Shown in pieces: positions 22,684 to 32,333 of a DNA stretch of 64,000 nucleotides (its first letter is position 1; each line of letters starts with the position of its first letter). The position numbers were made by a program, and so were the translations under genes. The notes below the pieces were generated by a model that was not told the origin of the DNA, ran no database searches, and saw nothing but the letters and a program-made list of their open reading frames with translations. Source of the stretch: Streptomyces kanamyceticus (GTDB lineage: Bacteria; Actinomycetota; Actinomycetes; Streptomycetales; Streptomycetaceae); the NCBI RefSeq assembly GCF_008704495.1, contig NZ_CP023699.1, positions 8,308,001-8,372,000 of the forward strand. The letters run 5' to 3'.

Positions 22684-23790
22684 ATGTACAAGCTCTTCTT
22701 CAACCTCGTCTTCAAGCGCATGGACCCGGAGAAGGCCCACTACCTGGCCTTCCGCTGGATCCGCCTCGCGGCCAGGATCCCCGTCCTTCGCACGTTCGTC
22801 GCGGCCGTGCTCGCGCCCCGCCACAAGGAGCTGCGCACCGAGGCGTTCGGCCTGCGGATGCACGGCCCCTTCGGGCTCGCCGCGGGCTTCGACAAGAACG
22901 CGGTCGCGATCGACGGCATGTCGATGCTCGGCTTCGACCACATCGAGATCGGCACGGTCACCGGCGAACCGCAGCCCGGCAACCCCAAGAAGCGGCTCTT
23001 CCGCCTGATCCCCGACCGTGCGCTGATCAACCGCATGGGCTTCAACAACGAGGGTTCGGCGGCCGTCGCCGAGCGCCTGGCGTCCCGTACGCCCGTCTTC
23101 AACACCGTCGTCGGCGTGAACATCGGCAAGACCAAGGTGGTGCCCGAGGAGGAGGCCGCGGCCGACTACGTGAAGTCGACCGAGCGGCTCGCCCGGCACG
23201 CCGACTACCTGGTCGTCAACGTCTCCTCGCCGAACACCCCGGGACTGCGCAACCTCCAGGCCACCGAGTCCCTGCGGCCGCTGCTCACCGCCGTGCGCGA
23301 GGCCGCCGACCGCAGCGTCACGGACCGCCGGGTCCCGCTGCTCGTCAAGATCGCCCCGGACCTCGCGGACGAGGACGTCGACGCCGTCGCCGACCTCGCC
23401 GTCGAACTCGGTCTCGACGGCATCATCGCCACGAACACGACCATCGCGCGCGAGGGCCTCGGCCTGCTGTCCGAACCCGCCCTCTACGGAGAGACCGGCG
23501 GACTGTCGGGGGCGCCTTTGAAGGAACGCTCTCTGGAGGTCCTCAGGCGCCTCTACGCGCGCGTGGGCGACCGCATCACGCTCGTGGGCGTCGGCGGCAT
23601 CGAGGACGCCGAGGACGCCTGGCAGCGCATCCTCGCGGGCGCCACGCTGATCCAGGGCTACAGCGCCTTCATCTACGAAGGGCCCTTCTGGGGCCGCGCC
23701 ATCCACCAGGGCCTCGCCGCGCGCCTGCGGACGAGCCCGTACGCCACCCTCGCCGACGCCGTCGGCGCCGACGTGAGGAAGCCCGCATGA
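22684..23790 (+). CDS. pyrD: Dihydroorotate dehydrogenase (quinone), class 2
   Basis: 368 residues. It oxidises dihydroorotate to orotate with FMN and passes electrons to the quinone pool at the inner face of the membrane. An amphipathic N-terminal helix pair ([23 protein letters not shown]) marks the membrane-bound class 2. The core has [19 protein letters not shown], the substrate Asn and catalytic Ser region [23 protein letters not shown], and FMN phosphate binding [28 protein letters not shown]. The ATG is preceded by CTGAGGAC. pyrF overlaps its stop (ATGA). Confidence 0.97.
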   Translation: MYKLFFNLVFKRMDPEKAHYLAFRWIRLAARIPVLRTFVAAVLAPRHKELRTEAFGLRMHGPFGLAAGFDKNAVAIDGMSMLGFDHIEIGTVTGEPQPGNPKKRLFRLIPDRALINRMGFNNEGSAAVAERLASRTPVFNTVVGVNIGKTKVVPEEEAAADYVKSTERLARHADYLVVNVSSPNTPGLRNLQATESLRPLLTAVREAADRSVTDRRVPLLVKIAPDLADEDVDAVADLAVELGLDGIIATNTTIAREGLGLLSEPALYGETGGLSGAPLKERSLEVLRRLYARVGDRITLVGVGGIEDAEDAWQRILAGATLIQGYSAFIYEGPFWGRAIHQGLAARLRTSPYATLADAVGADVRKPA

Positions 23791-24632
23791 GCGCCCTTGA
23801 ACCCTTCGGCACGCGCCTGCGCCACGCCATGGACGAGCGAGGACCGCTCTGCGTCGGCATCGACCCGCACGCCTCGCTGCTCTCCGCCTGGGGCCTGAAC
23901 GACGACGTCGCGGGCCTGGAACGGTTCACGCGGACCGTCGTCGACTCGCTCGCGGGGACCGTCGCCGTGTTCAAGCCGCAGATCGCGTTCTTCGAGCGCT
24001 TCGGCTCGCGCGGCATCGCCGTCCTGGAGAAGGCCGTCGAGGAGCTGCGGGCGGCAGGCGCCCTGGTCGTCATGGACGCCAAGCGCGGCGACATCGGCTC
24101 GACCATGGCCGCGTACGCCGAGACCTTCCTGCACAAGGACTCGCCGCTGTTCAGCGACGCGCTCACGGTGTCGCCCTACCTCGGATACGGGTCCCTGAAG
24201 CCCGCCGTCGACCTCGCGCGCGAGAACGGCGCGGGGCTCTTCGTGCTCGCTCTCACCTCCAACCCCGAGGGCGCCGAGGTGCAGCACGCGGTGCGCGAGG
24301 ACGGCCGCACGGTCGGCGCCACGGTCCTTAGCCACCTCGCCGCCGAGAACGCGGGCGCGGCGCCCCTGGGCTCCTTCGGCGCCGTCGTCGGGGCCACGCT
24401 CGGCGACCTGTCCGCGTACGACCTGGCGATCAACGGTCCGCTGCTCGCCCCCGGCATCGGCGCCCAGGGCGCCACGCCCGCCGATCTGCCGGACGTCTTC
24501 GGCGCCGCGGTGGGCAACGTCGTGCCGAACGTCAGCCGCGGCGTGCTGCGGCACGGGCCCGACGCCGCCGGGCTGCGCGAGGCCGCCGCGCGCTTCGCGG
24601 AAGAGGTCCGCGCGGCGGTGGCCGCCGCTTGA
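23787..24632 (+). CDS. pyrF: Orotidine 5'-phosphate decarboxylase, type 2
   Basis: 281 residues. It decarboxylates OMP to UMP, the last step of the operon. The longer actinobacterial/myxobacterial type 2 enzyme is recognised from LCVGIDPHASLLSAWGL, FKPQIAFFERFGSRG and the catalytic VVMDAKRGDIGSTMAAYAE with the Lys-Asp pair. The C-terminal phosphate-binding part has LAPGIGAQGATPADLPDVF. It starts in an ATGA overlap with pyrD. A terminator follows. Confidence 0.96.
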   Translation: MSALEPFGTRLRHAMDERGPLCVGIDPHASLLSAWGLNDDVAGLERFTRTVVDSLAGTVAVFKPQIAFFERFGSRGIAVLEKAVEELRAAGALVVMDAKRGDIGSTMAAYAETFLHKDSPLFSDALTVSPYLGYGSLKPAVDLARENGAGLFVLALTSNPEGAEVQHAVREDGRTVGATVLSHLAAENAGAAPLGSFGAVVGATLGDLSAYDLAINGPLLAPGIGAQGATPADLPDVFGAAVGNVVPNVSRGVLRHGPDAAGLREAAARFAEEVRAAVAAA

Positions 24633-24663
24633 CGCGGGGCGCCGCCCTGTAAGGGGTGCGCCC

Positions 24664-24709
24664 GCCGCCCCGGTTCCGGACTTCCGGAGCCGGGGCGGCG
24701 CCGTTTTTT
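24664..24709 (+). terminator. Terminator of the pyr operon
   Basis: A 36-base GC-rich hairpin (24664-24699, arms GCCGCCCCGGTTCCGG and CCGGAGCCGGGGCGGC with one G-U pair, loop ACTT) followed after four bases by six T. It closes the pyr operon 31 bases after pyrF. Confidence 0.8.
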
Positions 24710-24777
24710 CCTCCTTTCGCAGCCGCGGTCGAGGAGATTCGCCGGCTCGGCACGACGCGGCAGGTCGCGCGCGTGTC

Positions 24778-24850
24778 GCCTGTTGACGGCCTGTTGATGT
24801 CCTGCCGAGCCAAATCCGGGGCGAAATGCCCTATATGTACGGCTCGGCAG
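24778..24850 (+). promoter_or_regulatory. Direct and inverted repeats in the long region before sIHF
   Basis: The 386 bases between pyrF and sIHF have no gene that I can support. After the terminator they hold GCCTGTTGA twice (24778-24786 and 24789-24797, one helical turn apart). A perfect 10-bp inverted repeat also occurs: CTGCCGAGCC at 24802-24811 and GGCTCGGCAG at 24841-24850, with CCCTATATGTAC between. They may be operators or an mRNA structure. Confidence 0.35.
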
Positions 24851-24942
24851 AGGCTGACCAGGACTTTTCGTCTGTTCTCGCTGACTCCAGCGGCCATGGC
24901 CGCTAGTCTCCGACGAGAGCCAACGGGCAAACGCGTTGCACG

Positions 24943-24971
24943 TTGCTCCCCAGGTGTGGGGCGATTAGGTT
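24943..24971 (+). promoter_or_regulatory. Candidate HrdB-type promoter for sIHF
   Basis: TTGCTC (24943-24948), 17 bases, TAGGTT (24966-24971). It would give a leader of about 40 bases before the GTG at 25019. Confidence 0.4.
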
Positions 24972-25018
24972 CCTCACCGGTCCGTATCCGACAGTTCGAC
25001 ATCCGAGGTGACGTAGGC

Positions 25019-25342
25019 GTGGCTCTTCCGCCCCTTACCCCTGAACAGCGCGCAGCCGCGCTCGAAAAGGCCGCCGCGGCTCGCCGGGAGCGGGCCGAGG
25101 TCAAGAATCGACTCAAGCACTCCGGTGCCTCGCTTCACGAGGTCATCAAGCAGGGCCAGGAGAACGACGTCATCGGCAAGATGAAGGTCTCCGCCCTCCT
25201 GGAGTCCCTGCCGGGCGTGGGCAAGGTCCGCGCCAAGCAGATCATGGAGCGTCTTGGCATCTCCGAGAGCCGCCGTGTGCGCGGTCTCGGCTCCAACCAG
25301 ATCGCGTCACTTGAGCGTGAGTTCGGCGGTGGCGCCGCCTGA
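25019..25342 (+). CDS. sihf: Streptomyces integration host factor (sIHF)
   Basis: 107 residues. A small nucleoid-associated protein unrelated to E. coli IHF that binds and constrains DNA and affects sporulation and antibiotic output. The protein is an N-terminal helix ([26 protein letters not shown]) followed by a helix-two-turn-helix module with the DNA-binding loop [20 protein letters not shown], as in mycobacterial mIHF. The GTG at 25019 ([10 protein letters not shown]) is chosen over earlier in-frame starts because it gives the known 107-residue protein and follows GAGGTG. gmk starts 38 bases downstream. Confidence 0.95.
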   Translation: MALPPLTPEQRAAALEKAAAARRERAEVKNRLKHSGASLHEVIKQGQENDVIGKMKVSALLESLPGVGKVRAKQIMERLGISESRRVRGLGSNQIASLEREFGGGAA

Positions 25343-25380
25343 CGTTCTCAGGCACTCCTGAGAACCTGGATAATCGCTGC

Positions 25381-25974
25381 ATGGCTGCAACATCCCGGGG
25401 GACGACCCCCGTACCCCCGGACGCACGTCCGCGGCTGACCGTGCTCTCCGGCCCCTCCGGGGTCGGCAAGAGCACGGTCGTCGCTCATATGCGCAAAGAA
25501 CACCCCGAGGTCTGGCTCTCCGTCTCGGCCACCACCCGTAAGCCGCGCCCCGGCGAGAAGCACGGCGTCCAGTACTTCTTCGTCTCCGACGAGGAGATGG
25601 ACAAGCTGATCGCCAACGGCGAGCTCCTGGAGTGGGCCGAGTTCGCGGGCAACCGCTACGGAACCCCGCGTCGCGCGGTGCTCGAACGCCTCGAGGCGGG
25701 CGAGCCCGTCCTCCTGGAGATCGATCTGCAGGGTGCGCGCCTGGTGCGCGAGTCGATGCCCGAGGCGCAGCTGGTCTTCCTCGCCCCGCCGAGCTGGGAC
25801 GAGCTGGTCCGTCGGCTCACCGGCCGGGGGACGGAGGCGCCCGAGGTCATCGAGCGCAGGCTCGCCGCCGCCAAGATCGAGCTCGCCGCGGAGGCCGAGT
25901 TCGATACGACCCTGGTCAATACCTCCGTCGAGGACGTGGCCCGTGAGCTGCTAGCCTTGATGAAGGTTCTTTGA
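25381..25974 (+). CDS. gmk: Guanylate kinase
   Basis: 197 residues. It converts GMP to GDP. Walker A is [13 protein letters not shown] (about 22-34), then the GMP-binding [40 protein letters not shown], and [16 protein letters not shown] short unstructured N-terminus ([17 protein letters not shown]) precedes the core, as in other streptomycetes. It is part of the gmk-rpoZ-coaBC cluster. Confidence 0.97.
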   Translation: MAATSRGTTPVPPDARPRLTVLSGPSGVGKSTVVAHMRKEHPEVWLSVSATTRKPRPGEKHGVQYFFVSDEEMDKLIANGELLEWAEFAGNRYGTPRRAVLERLEAGEPVLLEIDLQGARLVRESMPEAQLVFLAPPSWDELVRRLTGRGTEAPEVIERRLAAAKIELAAEAEFDTTLVNTSVEDVARELLALMKVL

Positions 25975-26019
25975 TCTTCACCTAAGTTTGATCTTTCAAT
26001 CCCCTTCGGAAGGCAGAGA

Positions 26020-26292
26020 GTGTCCTCTTCCATCACCGCGCCCGAGGGCATCATCAACCCGCCGATTGATGAGCTGCTCGAAGCCACCGACTCGAAGTAC
26101 AGCCTCGTGATCTACGCCGCCAAGCGCGCGCGCCAGATCAACGCGTACTACTCGCAGCTCGGCGAGGGCCTCCTGGAGTACGTCGGTCCGCTGGTGGACA
26201 CGCACGTCCACGAGAAGCCCCTGTCGATCGCGCTCCGCGAGATCAACGCCGGTCTGCTGACCTCCGAGGCCATCGAGGGCCCGGTCCAGTAA
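26020..26292 (+). CDS. rpoZ: RNA polymerase omega subunit
   Basis: 90 residues. Omega stabilises the beta-prime subunit during RNA polymerase assembly. The signature [26 protein letters not shown] is present, followed by the C-terminal helix with [21 protein letters not shown]. The GTG start ([19 protein letters not shown]) follows GGAAGGCAGAGA. A terminator-like hairpin follows at 26309-26345. Confidence 0.97.
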   Translation: MSSSITAPEGIINPPIDELLEATDSKYSLVIYAAKRARQINAYYSQLGEGLLEYVGPLVDTHVHEKPLSIALREINAGLLTSEAIEGPVQ

Positions 26293-26308
26293 GCGGTACG
26301 TACCCTTC

Positions 26309-26345
26309 ACCACGGGCCCGGCAGCACGGCTGCCGGGCCTGTGGT
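26309..26345 (+). terminator. Hairpin after rpoZ
   Basis: Arms 26309-26325 and 26329-26345 form a 17-bp stem (one G-T pair) with loop ACG, 17 bases past the rpoZ stop. It probably ends or attenuates the gmk-rpoZ transcript. Confidence 0.65.
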
Positions 26346-26410
26346 GTGTCATGGAGTAGTACGCGAGCAATGCGTCCGAGTGCGGATCCGAGTGCGGGGA
26401 GACAGACGCG

Positions 26411-27625
26411 GTGACCGAGAAGCCGAAGGTAGTCCTGGGGGTCAGCGGTGGCATCGCCGCCTACAAGGCGTGCGAGCTGCTGCGGCGGCTGACCGAATCG
26501 GGCCATGACGTGCGCGTCGTGCCCACCGAGTCGGCGCTGCACTTCGTCGGCGCGGCCACCTGGTCCGCGCTCTCCGGCAACCCGGTCTCCACCGAGGTCT
26601 GGTCCGACGTCCACGAGGTGCCGCACGTCCGCATCGGCCAGCACGCCGACCTCGTCATCGTCGCCCCCGCCACCGCCGATATGCTCGCCAAGGCGGCCCA
26701 CGGCCTCGCCGACGACCTGCTCACCAACACGCTCCTGACGGCCCGCTGTCCGGTCGTCTTCGCCCCGGCCATGCACACCGAGATGTGGGAGCACCCGGCC
26801 ACCCAGGAGAACGTCGCCACGCTGCGCCGCCGCGGCGCCCTGGTCGTCGAGCCCGCCGTCGGCCGCCTCACCGGCGTCGACACCGGCAAGGGCCGCTTCC
26901 CCGACCCCGTCGAGCTCTTCGAGGTCGTACGCCGTGTCCTCGCGCGCGGGGACCTGGCCCAGGACCTCGCGGGCCGTCACGTCGTCGTCAGCGCGGGCGG
27001 CACCCGCGAGCCCCTCGACCCGGTCCGCTTCCTGGGCAACCGCTCCTCCGGCAAGCAGGGCTACGCGCTGGCCCGCAGCGCGGCGGCGCGCGGCGCCCGC
27101 GTCACGCTCATCGCGGCGAACGCGGCGCTGCCCGACCCGGCGGGCGTGGACGTCGTGCCCGTCGGCACCGCCGTGCAGCTGCGCGAGGCCGTCCTGAAGG
27201 CGTCGGCCGACGCCGACGCCGTCGTGATGGCGGCCGCCGTCGCCGATTTCCGGCCCGAGACGTACGCGGCGGGAAAGATCAAGAAGAAGGACGGCCAGGA
27301 GCCCGCACCGATCGTCCTGGTTCGCAATCCGGACATTCTCGCGGAGATCTCGGGGGACCGGCCGCGCTCCGGCCAGGTGGTCGTCGGCTTCGCCGCCGAG
27401 ACCGACGACGTCCTCGCCAACGGCCGCGCCAAGCTCGAACGCAAGGGCTGCGACCTGCTCGTCGTCAATGAGGTCGGCGAGCGCAAGACCTTCGGTTCCG
27501 AGGAGAACGAGGCCGTGGTGCTGGGCGCCGACGGCAGCGAGACGCCGGTTCCGTACGGTCCGAAGGAGGCGCTGGCGGACACGGTCTGGGACCTGGTGGC
27601 CACACGCCTCACGCGTCTCACATAA
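26411..27625 (+). CDS. coaBC: Bifunctional phosphopantothenoylcysteine decarboxylase/synthetase
   Basis: 404 residues. It makes 4'-phosphopantetheine for coenzyme A in two steps. The N-terminal CoaC flavodoxin-like domain (1-190) has VSGGIAAYKACELLRRL, the active-site His region VPHVRIGQHADLVIVAPATADM and PAMHTEMWEHPATQENV with the preceding Cys. The C-terminal CoaB domain (about 195-404) has VVSAGGTREPLDPVRFLGNRSSGK, VMAAAVADFRPE, the Lys-rich KIKKKDG and VRNPDIL, the CTP-handling motif. GTG start at 26411 after GGGGAGA. Confidence 0.97.
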   Translation: MTEKPKVVLGVSGGIAAYKACELLRRLTESGHDVRVVPTESALHFVGAATWSALSGNPVSTEVWSDVHEVPHVRIGQHADLVIVAPATADMLAKAAHGLADDLLTNTLLTARCPVVFAPAMHTEMWEHPATQENVATLRRRGALVVEPAVGRLTGVDTGKGRFPDPVELFEVVRRVLARGDLAQDLAGRHVVVSAGGTREPLDPVRFLGNRSSGKQGYALARSAAARGARVTLIAANAALPDPAGVDVVPVGTAVQLREAVLKASADADAVVMAAAVADFRPETYAAGKIKKKDGQEPAPIVLVRNPDILAEISGDRPRSGQVVVGFAAETDDVLANGRAKLERKGCDLLVVNEVGERKTFGSEENEAVVLGADGSETPVPYGPKEALADTVWDLVATRLTRLT

Positions 27626-27868
27626 CGAGACGGGAGTGGGATCGGACATATCTTTCGTCTTTCGGCGGAACTTGGCCACATTCTGACCGCTCCCTTGACG
27701 CGGTCTCCATCGCCAGGGCTGAATGTCATTTTCGCCCTACCGGGCGCCTCAAATCCGAAAAAATCGGACGAGAGGCGGTCTGGCGGAGGGTGATCGTCGT
27801 ACCGCACAATGCAGTGCCGCAGGTCACAGGGCTCCCAAGTGGCGAGACATGTGGTCCGGCGGGCGAGT

Positions 27869-27888
27869 GTGACCGATAAACTGGTCAC
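27869..27888. promoter_or_regulatory. GTGACC-N8-GGTCAC dyad in the metK upstream region
   Basis: Perfect 6-bp inverted arms (27869-27874, 27883-27888) around GATAAACT, 75 bases before the metK start. TAAACT could be a -10 box, so a repressor on the dyad would cover the promoter. I looked for SAM riboswitch features in 27626-27962 and saw none. Confidence 0.4.
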
Positions 27889-27894
27889 GGACGA

Positions 27895-27915
27895 CGCCGA
27901 GCGCAGCTCTCGGCG
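27895..27915 (+). promoter_or_regulatory. Leader hairpin before metK
   Basis: CGCCGAG, loop CGCAGCT, CTCGGCG: a perfect 7-bp stem 48 bases upstream of the metK GTG, inside the probable 5' leader. No function is known. Confidence 0.35.
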
Positions 27916-27962
27916 CGTCCACCAATGATCAGCCAGCAGCCGCTGCAACCACAGGGAGCGAT

Positions 27963-29171
<1,209 letters not shown>

Positions 29172-29185
29172 GTTCTTTCCGCTTC

Positions 29186-29229
29186 AGGCCTGGGCCCGAC
29201 CCTCCTTCGGGAGGGTCGGGCCCAGGCCT
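29186..29229. terminator. 20-bp perfect terminator stem after metK
   Basis: Arms 29186-29205 and 29210-29229 are perfectly complementary with a TTCG tetraloop. It lies between metK and the convergent accessory operon, so it can stop transcription from both sides. Confidence 0.85.
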
Positions 29230-29247
29230 GTTCGTGGGCAGGGCGGT

Positions 29248-30360
29248 TCAGGGCTCGAACGAGGGTGAAGCCGGGTCCGATCCGTTCGGGGACGCCCCGG
29301 CGGCGGCCGGCTGGCCGGTGAAACGGCGACGTATCTCATGGGCCGTGTCCTCATCCCAGCCCTCTATCGCCATCGCCACCTGTTCGGCGACGAGCAGGCA
29401 CTCCTTGTCTCCCGGAGTGCCGCCCCGCCGCCGTACGAAATCCGTGAATGCCTCCGCCAGAGTTGGCTCGACAGGGTCCTCCTGGGACGGGGACGAGGGG
29501 GCCGCACCGGCGAAGGGTTCCCCGAACGCGGCGGATTCGGGCTCGGGGAGCGTGAACGGCGGGAACGCCTCCGGTACGAGATGCCGGAACGGTTCGGCCA
29601 CCTCTTCGTTGTTGGCGGCGGATGTGAGGCGGGCCAGCAGGCCGATGTCCTTGACGGCCTTCTCCACGTGGTCGTCGTTCTTCGCGAGCCACCACACGAC
29701 CGCGCTTCCGGTGTTCCGCAGGACGTCGCCGCCCAGGTACTCGCGTTTGTTGCGCTCGTAGTTGCGCTCGTGCTCCCAGAGCTCCTCGCTCTTGCGGATG
29801 GCCGCCAGCCGGTGCAACCGCTGCTGGTCTTCTTCCGGAAGGATGAGAACGACCTCCAGGGCCATGACGCGGATGTGGCCACCGGGCGTCAGCTCCATGA
29901 CTCCTAGTGCGCCACTCAGCTCGTGCTGGACGAGGGAGCTTCTGAAGGGCTCACGGCACGACGTCACGACGCGGGCGCGCTCGATGACGGCGTCCATCGC
30001 CAGAGCGCCCGCGTTGATCAGGGCGCCGTCGGCCGAGGGGTCGGCCGGGCACCAGCGGACCGTCGCCGAGAACAGGAAGTCGTAGTCCGCCAGCTGACTG
30101 GGCAAGGAGATCCGGTCCACGTACACCTCCCTGCGCTCGACCGATGGGACGGGCTGGTCGGGCACCGTGCCGGGTGGGAACGGATCACGCCTGCGGGTTC
30201 GTGCCGCCGCCGAGACCGCCACCGCGAGTGCTGCCAGCAGGACGGCCATGGCTGTGGGCCACACCCACAAGGGCCAGTCGAGGCAGAGGCCGAGAATGAG
30301 GACGAGCAGGGCGCTGATGACGGTGAGGAAGATCGAGACGGTCTTCTGTCCGGTGCTCAT
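29248..30360 (-). CDS. Two-helix membrane protein, last gene of the TIR operon
   Basis: 370 residues, family not recognised. Two transmembrane helices (about 9-29 and 33-53, TVSIFLTVISALLVLILGL and WVWPTAMAVLLAALAVAVSA) form a hairpin at the N-terminus, followed by RTRRRDPFPPG and a cytoplasmic domain of about 310 residues. That domain has a middle part with helical, charged segments (EEDQQRLHRLAAIRKSEELW, NYERNKREYLGGDVLR) and a Pro/Glu-rich linker near 300, then a final FVRRRGGTPGDKECLLVAEQ helical tail. The start at 30360 overlaps the stop of the P-loop gene (ATGA). It could be a membrane-targeted effector or regulator of the operon; this is inferred from context only. Confidence 0.75.
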   Translation of the reverse strand: MSTGQKTVSIFLTVISALLVLILGLCLDWPLWVWPTAMAVLLAALAVAVSAAARTRRRDPFPPGTVPDQPVPSVERREVYVDRISLPSQLADYDFLFSATVRWCPADPSADGALINAGALAMDAVIERARVVTSCREPFRSSLVQHELSGALGVMELTPGGHIRVMALEVVLILPEEDQQRLHRLAAIRKSEELWEHERNYERNKREYLGGDVLRNTGSAVVWWLAKNDDHVEKAVKDIGLLARLTSAANNEEVAEPFRHLVPEAFPPFTLPEPESAAFGEPFAGAAPSSPSQEDPVEPTLAEAFTDFVRRRGGTPGDKECLLVAEQVAMAIEGWDEDTAHEIRRRFTGQPAAAGASPNGSDPASPSFEP

Positions 30361-32333
30361 GAGGGGGCTGCCTCCCGCTGTCGTGGCATGGTCGACTCTC
30401 GTGAGAGATGCATGGCCTGCGCCGCGTTGATCTTCCGCAGCAGAAGCGCGGCGAGATCGGGACGGGTGCCCTCGCGGGCGGAGGCATAGAGATGGCTGAA
30501 GATGGCGTACTGGGATCCCGCCGCGCCCACCAGGACGGTGAGAAGTCGGTCCGCGATCACGTGGTCCTCGGTGGCGTCGGCCGCGGAGAGCCACGCGTCG
30601 GCGCAGCTGTGCCAGCGTTCAGGCGTGGCGTGGTCGAAGGCCGTGGCCCATCCCGTCGTGAGCCAGCTTCGAAGGTCCGAGGAGCGGAGGAAGGGCTTGG
30701 GGAGCCGGACCGGAGAGGTCAAGTCCAGGAAGAGATCGGTGTCCGGCCGTCGGTGGGCGTCGGACGGCATCACGGTGAGGCGGTACATCAGACGGCGGTG
30801 GAGCCTCAGGTCCTCGGGGTCGTTGGTGACGTATCGCAGGAGGGCTTCGCGGGCGATGCCCGGTGAGGGCTCGTGCCGAGCCATGTGATGCAGACGTACC
30901 AGCGCCGCCTCCGGGTGGCGGACCGACATGACCTTTTCGCACACTTCGACGAGCACCTTGCGCAGGCTGTCGGCCAGATGCCGTTGGGTCGACCAGTCGT
31001 ACACCTGCTTCCTCAACGCGGCGCCGCAGGCTTCGCTGGGGATGCTCTGCTCGAGAAGCCGTGCCGCGTCCTGCAGTTGGTCGGTTCTTGCCGAGTCGTG
31101 GGTCCAGTGCTTGACGAGGCTGACCAATTCCTCGGTGTCCCGTGTCGACACGCACAGGTCGGTGAACCGGCGGACCAGTTGTTCGCGGTCGGAGTCCGTG
31201 AGTTCGGGCAGAGCGACGAGCTGGGCGACCCAGGTGCGCAAGGGCGTTCTGAGGTCCGGCCTGGTGGACCAGAAGTGTCGTCGCACGGCACGGGCGAACC
31301 CGGATTTCTCGAAACGGACCCGGGAGCCCCGATCGGAGGCGGCGTCGATCTTCTCCAAGCGCTCGTCGAGACCTGGGTGTTCCAGCAGGGGGCGGACCTC
31401 CGCGGGGGCTTTGACGACGGAGAGCAGGGCTGCCGTGGCCCGGTGCACGGCCTCGGAGCGTGCGCCGTCGAGCAGCGCTGCCGACAGGAGCAGGGCTCGC
31501 TGCGACCCCTTGCGTAGATGCGGGACCAGTGAGGCGACCTCCGGGCCGCGGTCGGTCTGGGCGGCGACGGCCTCCTGGCACCACGTGCCGAACGTGCCCT
31601 GCCCGTGCTCCGTCGCCCGCACGTGCAGGATCCGGTCCGCCAGCAGTGCGAGCTCCCGTACCGGGGGCTTCTTATCGACGAACGCGAGCAGATTCGACGG
31701 GAACGGATCGCAGATCCTGGTGTCGAGGCCACCGCAGCGCAGATGGCGGACGATCACGTCCAGCCCGTCGGGCCGTTCGATCGGCTGGCGGAAGGCGAGG
31801 AAATCCGGGGCCAGTTGGCCCTGCCGCAGGGTGGTGGGGAGCACTACGGCCAGGTGGGAGTGCTGTTTCTGAAGCGCGTGACAGAAGTCCCACAGTTGGG
31901 CCTGGACAGCGTTCCACAATCCCTCACTCGCCGCGGAGAGGTCGAGGAGCATCCGGTCCTGCTCGCCGATCTCGTCAGCCGCCAGGCGAGGGCCCTTGCC
32001 CTCGTCCGACTCTGCGGTGAGTTCGTGGTAGGTCCCTGCCGAGTGGGGGAGTTCGCACAGCAGGACGCGGGCGGTGGAGCTCCGTCCGCTGCCTGGCGGC
32101 CCGTCCAGGAACAGTATGTTCCTGGACTCCAGGACGTCGTACGCGAGGTTGATGTGCACGGGGCGCGAGAACTGCTGCTGTAGACGGTGCAGTTGACTCT
32201 CGGCCACCCGCCGCCGGGCCATGGGCGGGGTCTTCAGCAGATTCTCCGCTGCGTACGTGACGTAAGTGTGCCCGGAGCCGGTGTTGACGACGCCTGCCGG
32301 ACCGGAGAACTCCGTATGGGAGCTGCCGGTCAC
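30357..32333 (-). CDS. P-loop (STAND-like) protein with N-terminal amyloid-type motif and Arg Walker A
   Basis: 658 residues. Residues 8-27 (EFSGPAGVVNTGSGHTYVTY) are a short Gly/Val/Asn-rich motif that resembles a segment in the C-terminus of the neighbouring TIR protein. A P-loop domain follows: ILFLDGPPGSGRSSTA (73-88), in which Arg84 replaces the usual Lys, a Walker B-like RMLLDLS with Asp131, and a sensor-like HLAVVLPTTL. From about 230 to the end the protein is alpha-helical and HEAT/TPR-like, as in STAND ATPase arms. The start is a GTG in a GTGA overlap with the TIR gene; the stop overlaps the membrane protein gene. It is expected to act as the sensor or adaptor that triggers the TIR effector. 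No named family was recognised. Confidence 0.8.
   Translation of the reverse strand: MTGSSHTEFSGPAGVVNTGSGHTYVTYAAENLLKTPPMARRRVAESQLHRLQQQFSRPVHINLAYDVLESRNILFLDGPPGSGRSSTARVLLCELPHSAGTYHELTAESDEGKGPRLAADEIGEQDRMLLDLSAASEGLWNAVQAQLWDFCHALQKQHSHLAVVLPTTLRQGQLAPDFLAFRQPIERPDGLDVIVRHLRCGGLDTRICDPFPSNLLAFVDKKPPVRELALLADRILHVRATEHGQGTFGTWCQEAVAAQTDRGPEVASLVPHLRKGSQRALLLSAALLDGARSEAVHRATAALLSVVKAPAEVRPLLEHPGLDERLEKIDAASDRGSRVRFEKSGFARAVRRHFWSTRPDLRTPLRTWVAQLVALPELTDSDREQLVRRFTDLCVSTRDTEELVSLVKHWTHDSARTDQLQDAARLLEQSIPSEACGAALRKQVYDWSTQRHLADSLRKVLVEVCEKVMSVRHPEAALVRLHHMARHEPSPGIAREALLRYVTNDPEDLRLHRRLMYRLTVMPSDAHRRPDTDLFLDLTSPVRLPKPFLRSSDLRSWLTTGWATAFDHATPERWHSCADAWLSAADATEDHVIADRLLTVLVGAAGSQYAIFSHLYASAREGTRPDLAALLLRKINAAQAMHLSRESTMPRQREAAPS

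Noticed and set aside
27626..27962. SAM riboswitch before metK
   Set aside because: No kink-turn or conserved SAM-I, SAM-II or SAM-IV core was visible; only a dyad and a small hairpin.
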